In this document: positions 5,727 through 7,867 of the stretch, in pieces
How the letters are laid out: the number at the start of each line of letters is the position of its first letter
How positions within the stretch are numbered: the first letter of the stretch is position 1
NCBI GenBank assembly: GCA_016783865.1
Contig: JADHVS010000201.1
Span: 1 to 7,867 of the forward strand
Source of the DNA: Bacteroidales bacterium
Lineage (GTDB): Bacteria > Bacteroidota > Bacteroidia > Bacteroidales > SM23-62
Direction: 5' to 3'
Length of the DNA: 7,867 nt
The notes under the pieces: generated by a model
What the model saw: only the letters and a program-made list of their open reading frames with translations
What the model was told of the DNA's origin: nothing
The model's database searches: none
Program-made: the position numbers and the translations under genes

Positions 5727-7607
5727 ATGAATAAAACATTATTTGGTCTGGCATTGCTCTCATATAATTGGGACAAATTCAACAAGGATATTATTGATAG
5801 CTATATTCCATTAGTTTGTAACTGCATCAGAAATAAAAAACACAACAAAGTTACAAGAGAGAATGTGCAAGACGATTTGATAGATTTTTATGGAATAAGT
5901 ATTCCATTAGGGGCTATTGAATCAATATTAAAAAGGATGGCAAAAAACAATTTACTCAACAAACAAGCGGGTGAATGGTTAATAAATTATGATAAAGTTT
6001 GTGAAGGAGTTAAAGAAATTAAAAATGAAGAATTGGATTTCGCATTTAAGGAGCTTGTTGATGATTTAACCAAATTCAGTCAAGAAATGTTTTCCGTCCA
6101 ATTATCAATAGATGAAATTGAATCAGGGATTATAACATTTTTTAAAGAATATGATTTAGATCTACTGTTTGCAAGCACGAACGGGGATAGTGTTTTACCT
6201 CAAGTAAGGGAAAGTAAAAAAGCGAAATATATAATTTCAAAATTTATTATAGACCTTCAATCTAAAGATCAGAAAAAGTTTAAAACTGTTCTTAAATTGG
6301 CGAAAGGCCATGCAATAGCATCACTTATAACATACGAAGATATTCAACACTATTCAGGTAGTTTAAATAATGTTGAAATATATTTAGATGCACCTATTAT
6401 TTTTAATCTGTTAGGACTAAATGGAGAGTCAAATCAAAAACTTAGTAAAGAACTCATCGAAACAATATTAAAAAATAATGCAAATCTCAAAATATTCGAT
6501 TTGAATTATGTTGAAGTTATAAAAACCATACAAGATGCAATTAAAAGGTTAAGTACTGGAAATTTTGACATTACTAGAAGTTCAAGAATTCTTAGAACAG
6601 CCATACGTAAAAACATTTCTTCACAGCAACTACAAATAAAATTGAATCAATTAGATTCAATGCTCAAAAAATTCTCAATCAATAAATCAGATTCACCAAC
6701 ACTTAAAGAGTCAGAATACATGTATCAAGTGGATCTACAAAAGTTACAAACTTCTATTGAAGATCTTTATAAGAAAGATGAATCCTATAAAATACCTTGG
6801 TACAAGGTAAATCAAATCGAAAGAGATGTTGAATCAATATCTAATATCTTTAAAATACGCAAAAGAACGCAGGCAATAAGCTTAAAAAACAGTAAAGCAA
6901 TTTTATTAACCAGTAATGAAGTAATTGCATTCGCTGCCAAGAAATATGAAAGAAGTGATTGGGAGTTTAAATCTACGATACCAGTTTGTGTTACTGATAT
7001 TTTTCTCTCAACTATTTTATGGGCTAATTATCCTACAAAAAGTGAAAATCTCAATATAAAACGTTTGATAAGTGAATGTTCGAATATAATAGAATTAGAT
7101 AACCACCTTTTAAATAAGTTTTATGAAGACATCAATAGAATGCATGAAGAAAACCAAATAACAGACGAGCAATTTTTTCTGCTCAGTGCATCAAATTTGA
7201 CGTATTCCCTGCTTGAACAGAAGACTCTAAATGATATTGATGAATACACCGATAAAACGCCCTCCGAAATACTTGAGGATTTGCAACTAAGAATAAGTGC
7301 GGATTTAAATAATGAAAGAGGGAAGCTTACACGAATTGATAATAATATAAGAAATATTTCTAAGTATATAGCAAAGACAACTTTTATTTTCTTTGGTGTC
7401 TTTTTAATATGTTTATCGCTGATATTCAAATCGTTAAATCCTCACCTAAATACTAACTGGTTCAATATAATAGCATGGGGTATTTCAAGTATATTTGGAG
7501 TTTTTGGTTTAATGAGATGGATGGAATTAATACCCCCTAAATTGAAAATTGAGAACTCTATTGCAGAATATATTTTTAATAAGCTAAAAAGATTACTGAA
7601 TAAATAA
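5727..7607 (+). CDS. Predicted membrane-anchored PIN-like nuclease with winged-helix-like N-terminus
   Basis: I do not recognise a named gene. Of its 626 residues, about 40-90 look like a winged helix (NVQDDLIDFYGISIPLGAIESILKR, then a basic turn and EWLINYD; written here as two overlapping cues at 47-70 and 83-89). Residues about 216-430 carry a PIN-like pattern: D221 in IYLDAPIIFNLLGLNGE, E242, E263 in NYVEVIK, N397 in LLTSNEVIAFAA and D424 in VTDIFLSTILW. A helical insert with D367 (ERDVES) lies between them. PIN domains are metal-dependent RNases, and such acidic residues bind the metal; N397 in place of the usual Asp is notable. Residues 514-548 are likely coiled coil. Two membrane helices follow (about 549-568 and 577-596), leaving a short basic tail. 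No signal peptide is seen, so the nuclease should face the cytoplasm. It is AT-rich (15 G/C of 60 at 6421-6480). Adjacency to a restriction enzyme suggests, but does not prove, a defence role. Confidence 0.72.
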   Translation: MNKTLFGLALLSYNWDKFNKDIIDSYIPLVCNCIRNKKHNKVTRENVQDDLIDFYGISIPLGAIESILKRMAKNNLLNKQAGEWLINYDKVCEGVKEIKNEELDFAFKELVDDLTKFSQEMFSVQLSIDEIESGIITFFKEYDLDLLFASTNGDSVLPQVRESKKAKYIISKFIIDLQSKDQKKFKTVLKLAKGHAIASLITYEDIQHYSGSLNNVEIYLDAPIIFNLLGLNGESNQKLSKELIETILKNNANLKIFDLNYVEVIKTIQDAIKRLSTGNFDITRSSRILRTAIRKNISSQQLQIKLNQLDSMLKKFSINKSDSPTLKESEYMYQVDLQKLQTSIEDLYKKDESYKIPWYKVNQIERDVESISNIFKIRKRTQAISLKNSKAILLTSNEVIAFAAKKYERSDWEFKSTIPVCVTDIFLSTILWANYPTKSENLNIKRLISECSNIIELDNHLLNKFYEDINRMHEENQITDEQFFLLSASNLTYSLLEQKTLNDIDEYTDKTPSEILEDLQLRISADLNNERGKLTRIDNNIRNISKYIAKTTFIFFGVFLICLSLIFKSLNPHLNTNWFNIIAWGISSIFGVFGLMRWMELIPPKLKIENSIAEYIFNKLKRLLNK

Positions 7608-7669
7608 TAACTAGGATCTACAATGCTAGTACACAGAACGTTGTTATTACTAACACCTGCTGCCAACAT

Positions 7670-7739
7670 GCCGCTAAATCGCAACAAAATCAGCCTATTT
7701 TCTTCGATTTTAGGCTCAACGTTTGCTGCGTTTAGCGGC
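7670..7739. repeat. Long imperfect hairpin downstream of the PIN-like gene
   Basis: Nested pairing: GCCGCTAAA (7670-7678) with TTTAGCGGC (7731-7739); CGCA (7680-7683) with TGCG (7727-7730), leaving T7679 bulged; CAAA (7685-7688) with TTTG (7722-7725); and AGCCTA (7692-7697) with TAGGCT (7711-7716). That makes 23 pairs, a 13-nt loop and a small internal loop. No T-run follows, so it is a poor intrinsic terminator. It could be a structured RNA, a REP-like element or a mobile-element end. A 50-codon open frame crosses it (7623-7775) but is probably chance. Confidence 0.6.
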
Positions 7740-7801
7740 CACCCGTCACCTACCATAAAGAAAAATGGGACATAAAAAGCAACATATCAATCCTGATGTA
7801 A

Positions 7802-7846
7802 ATACCGTTTGAAAACTGCACAGGATTACGGTTGAAAACTGCACAG
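7802..7846. repeat. Two direct repeats at the window edge, possible insertion-sequence end
   Basis: A 22-nt unit occurs at 7802-7823 and 7825-7846, a 23-bp period, with 19 of 22 positions identical. The last 15 bases (TTGAAAACTGCACAG) are perfect in both copies. Multiple direct repeats near the tip are typical of IS21-family ends, where the transposase binds, but no transposase gene is visible before the sequence stops. They could equally be binding sites of another protein. Confidence 0.5.
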
Positions 7847-7867
7847 CTTATCAAAGAAGTTTAACTT

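Noticed and set aside
7670..7739. Integron attC site
   Set aside because: The imperfect palindrome with a bulge is reminiscent of attC, but I could not find the GTTRRRY/RYYYAAC core boxes at its ends and no integrase or cassette array is visible.
7623..7775. A 50-codon open frame starting at ATG 7623
   Set aside because: It runs straight through the long hairpin, has no recognisable protein features and no support for a start; the open frame is most likely incidental.

Overview
This looks like a chromosomal piece of a Bacteroidetes bacterium, probably an uncultured Bacteroidales-like lineage. The first gene ends in a type IX secretion C-terminal sorting domain, a hallmark of that phylum. No gene start has a clear Shine-Dalgarno sequence, and short 7-8 bp tandem repeats are scattered in and between genes. 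All three genes lie on the + strand.

Layout: (1) Positions 2-1414 are the 3' end of a secreted multidomain protein (FN3-like, CARDB-like, MAM-like and T9SS sorting domains), cut by the window edge. (2) Positions 1545-5483 encode a 1312-residue single-chain restriction-modification enzyme of the type IIG/IIL kind. It has an N-terminal PD-(D/E)XK nuclease, an N6-adenine methyltransferase core (DPAVGSG, NPPY) and a TaqI-like C-terminal specificity domain. (3) Positions 5727-7607 encode an AT-rich 626-residue protein. I read it as a winged-helix-like N-terminus, a PIN-like nuclease domain, a coiled coil and two C-terminal membrane helices. (4) Positions 7608-7867 are non-coding. They hold a long imperfect hairpin and, at the window edge, two direct repeats that may mark the end of an insertion sequence.

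The restriction-modification gene is a mosaic in two ways. Its target-recognition part (about 4344-5350) is strikingly AT-rich and begins immediately after the NPPY codons, while the flanks are GC-richer; this is the signature expected of a swapped specificity module. The gene also contains seven in-frame low-complexity tracts: three C-rich hairpins, four heptamer arrays and two octamer arrays, two hairpins being joined directly to a heptamer array. All of them fall outside recognisable catalytic motifs.

Together, genes 2 and 3 look like a small defence locus: a restriction enzyme of recently changed specificity next to a candidate membrane-anchored PIN-like nuclease. The defence role of gene 3 is inferred from its domains and context only.
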